This document shows, piece after piece, positions 63,366-64,000 of a stretch of DNA of 64,000 nucleotides. The stretch's first letter is position 1. The number at the start of each line of letters is the position of its first letter. The stretch comes from Helianthus annuus (taxonomy: Eukaryota > Streptophyta > Magnoliopsida > Asterales > Asteraceae): contig NC_035433.2 in NCBI RefSeq assembly GCF_002127325.2, positions 145,855,472 through 145,919,471 of the forward strand, in the 5' to 3' direction. Both the position numbers and the translations under genes were made by a program. The notes under the pieces are model-generated. The model did not search any database and was not told where the DNA came from. It saw nothing but the letters and a program-made list of their open reading frames with translations.

Positions 63366-64000
63366 TCGTACCAAATGTTAGGAGCCTAACATATAGCGAT
63401 CCCGTTCCTTGAATTCGTACCGGAGCGTACCGCGAACCATGTGACTATGGATGATACCCTAGACAACAAGATGAAAACTTAGAGTAACGAATGATCTCTT
63501 GAAGAATGTAAAGCGCGACTAAAACTATCAAACAAAAGTACTGAAGACTTAACAAGGGATGCAACTGAAGAAGATGATGAAATACTAGAGCGATTTCAAA
63601 TCCATCATTACCAGTAATTTAGTAATACAAAGTCTTCTCTAGGTATACAAAAAATAATCATATACTTGGCCCAAATCACTTCAAGTATATGGAATCAAAT
63701 AAATCATGAATTCAGAAGTAAGAGGTAACACCAACGAAAAATTATCTATCTCTGAAATGGCTCTTGCGTCAGCACGTAAGAGGAATCCCATAAAAACACC
63801 TTTCTTGTTTGTCTCAACAAAAGAATACGGCAGAGGTACTCTTAAATAAGGGTTTGATCCGGATTTTTCTTGCATTTAGGTGTCCTAGACATAGAGGGAT
63901 AATCTTTCTTGCATGTGTAATCAAACTTTTCACCAAGAAAATATATATAAACAATATAAACCTGTTATTGTTTTCTCGATCCACTTTGATGGCCCACTAA
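63366..64000. other. intergenic, no gene seen
   Basis: No coding region or repeat boundary recognised up to the window end. Confidence 0.4.

Overview
This window is nuclear DNA of a flowering plant. It is AT-rich, has spliced genes with plant-type introns, and holds mostly transposable elements. The LTR families with TGTAACACC... and TGTCACACCCC... ends resemble those I associate with Asteraceae, but species and family are inference only.

Two host genes can be supported, both on the minus strand. The first is a polyubiquitin gene: six identical 76-residue ubiquitin units plus a terminal Phe (8237-9610), a 927 bp leader intron ending directly before the ATG, a leader exon near 10538-10590 and a TATA box at 10618-10625. 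The second is a two-exon subfamily-I GATA zinc-finger transcription factor of 330 residues (57073-57333 joined to 55928-56659). Everything else is transposon-derived or has no recognisable content.

Region by region. 1-8 kb holds two Helitron-like 3' termini, a hAT MITE (8 bp target duplication), a hAT element with a Mutator-like element (MULE) nested inside it, a truncated LTR-like repeat and two foldback MITEs. 8.2-10.7 kb is the polyubiquitin gene. 10.86-34.92 kb is a three-level nest placed about 240 bp upstream of the polyubiquitin TATA box: a MULE (9 bp duplication) is split by a Ty3/gypsy chromovirus (22.8 kb, duplication GTTAC), which is split by an antisense non-coding LTR element (8.9 kb, duplication GATTC). 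The chromovirus carries an extra ORF ahead of gag-pol, and its gag-pol has two in-frame TGA codons. 35-38.8 kb has a MULE with captured-looking sequence, another hAT MITE, Helitron-like termini and a foldback MITE. 38.9-48.8 kb is an old gag-bearing LTR element (Tat/Athila-like) broken by three solo LTRs, each with a perfect 5 bp duplication (AGATC, CTAGC, CTACC). 49-55 kb holds small elements (hAT, Tourist/Harbinger, MULE-like, a SINE-like piece) and an element carrying a peroxiredoxin gene fragment. 55.9-57.4 kb is the GATA gene. 58 kb has a decayed LINE tail, 61.1-62.4 kb an antisense solo LTR (duplication ATTTA), and 62.9-63.4 kb a possible Harbinger 5' end.

The two genes show no functional link. 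The main biological interest is the transposon nest behind the polyubiquitin promoter, the extra retrotransposon ORF, the non-coding nested element with its hairpin tandem array, and several gene-fragment-carrying DNA transposons. Boundaries with target duplications were read directly; family names without a decisive domain are inference.
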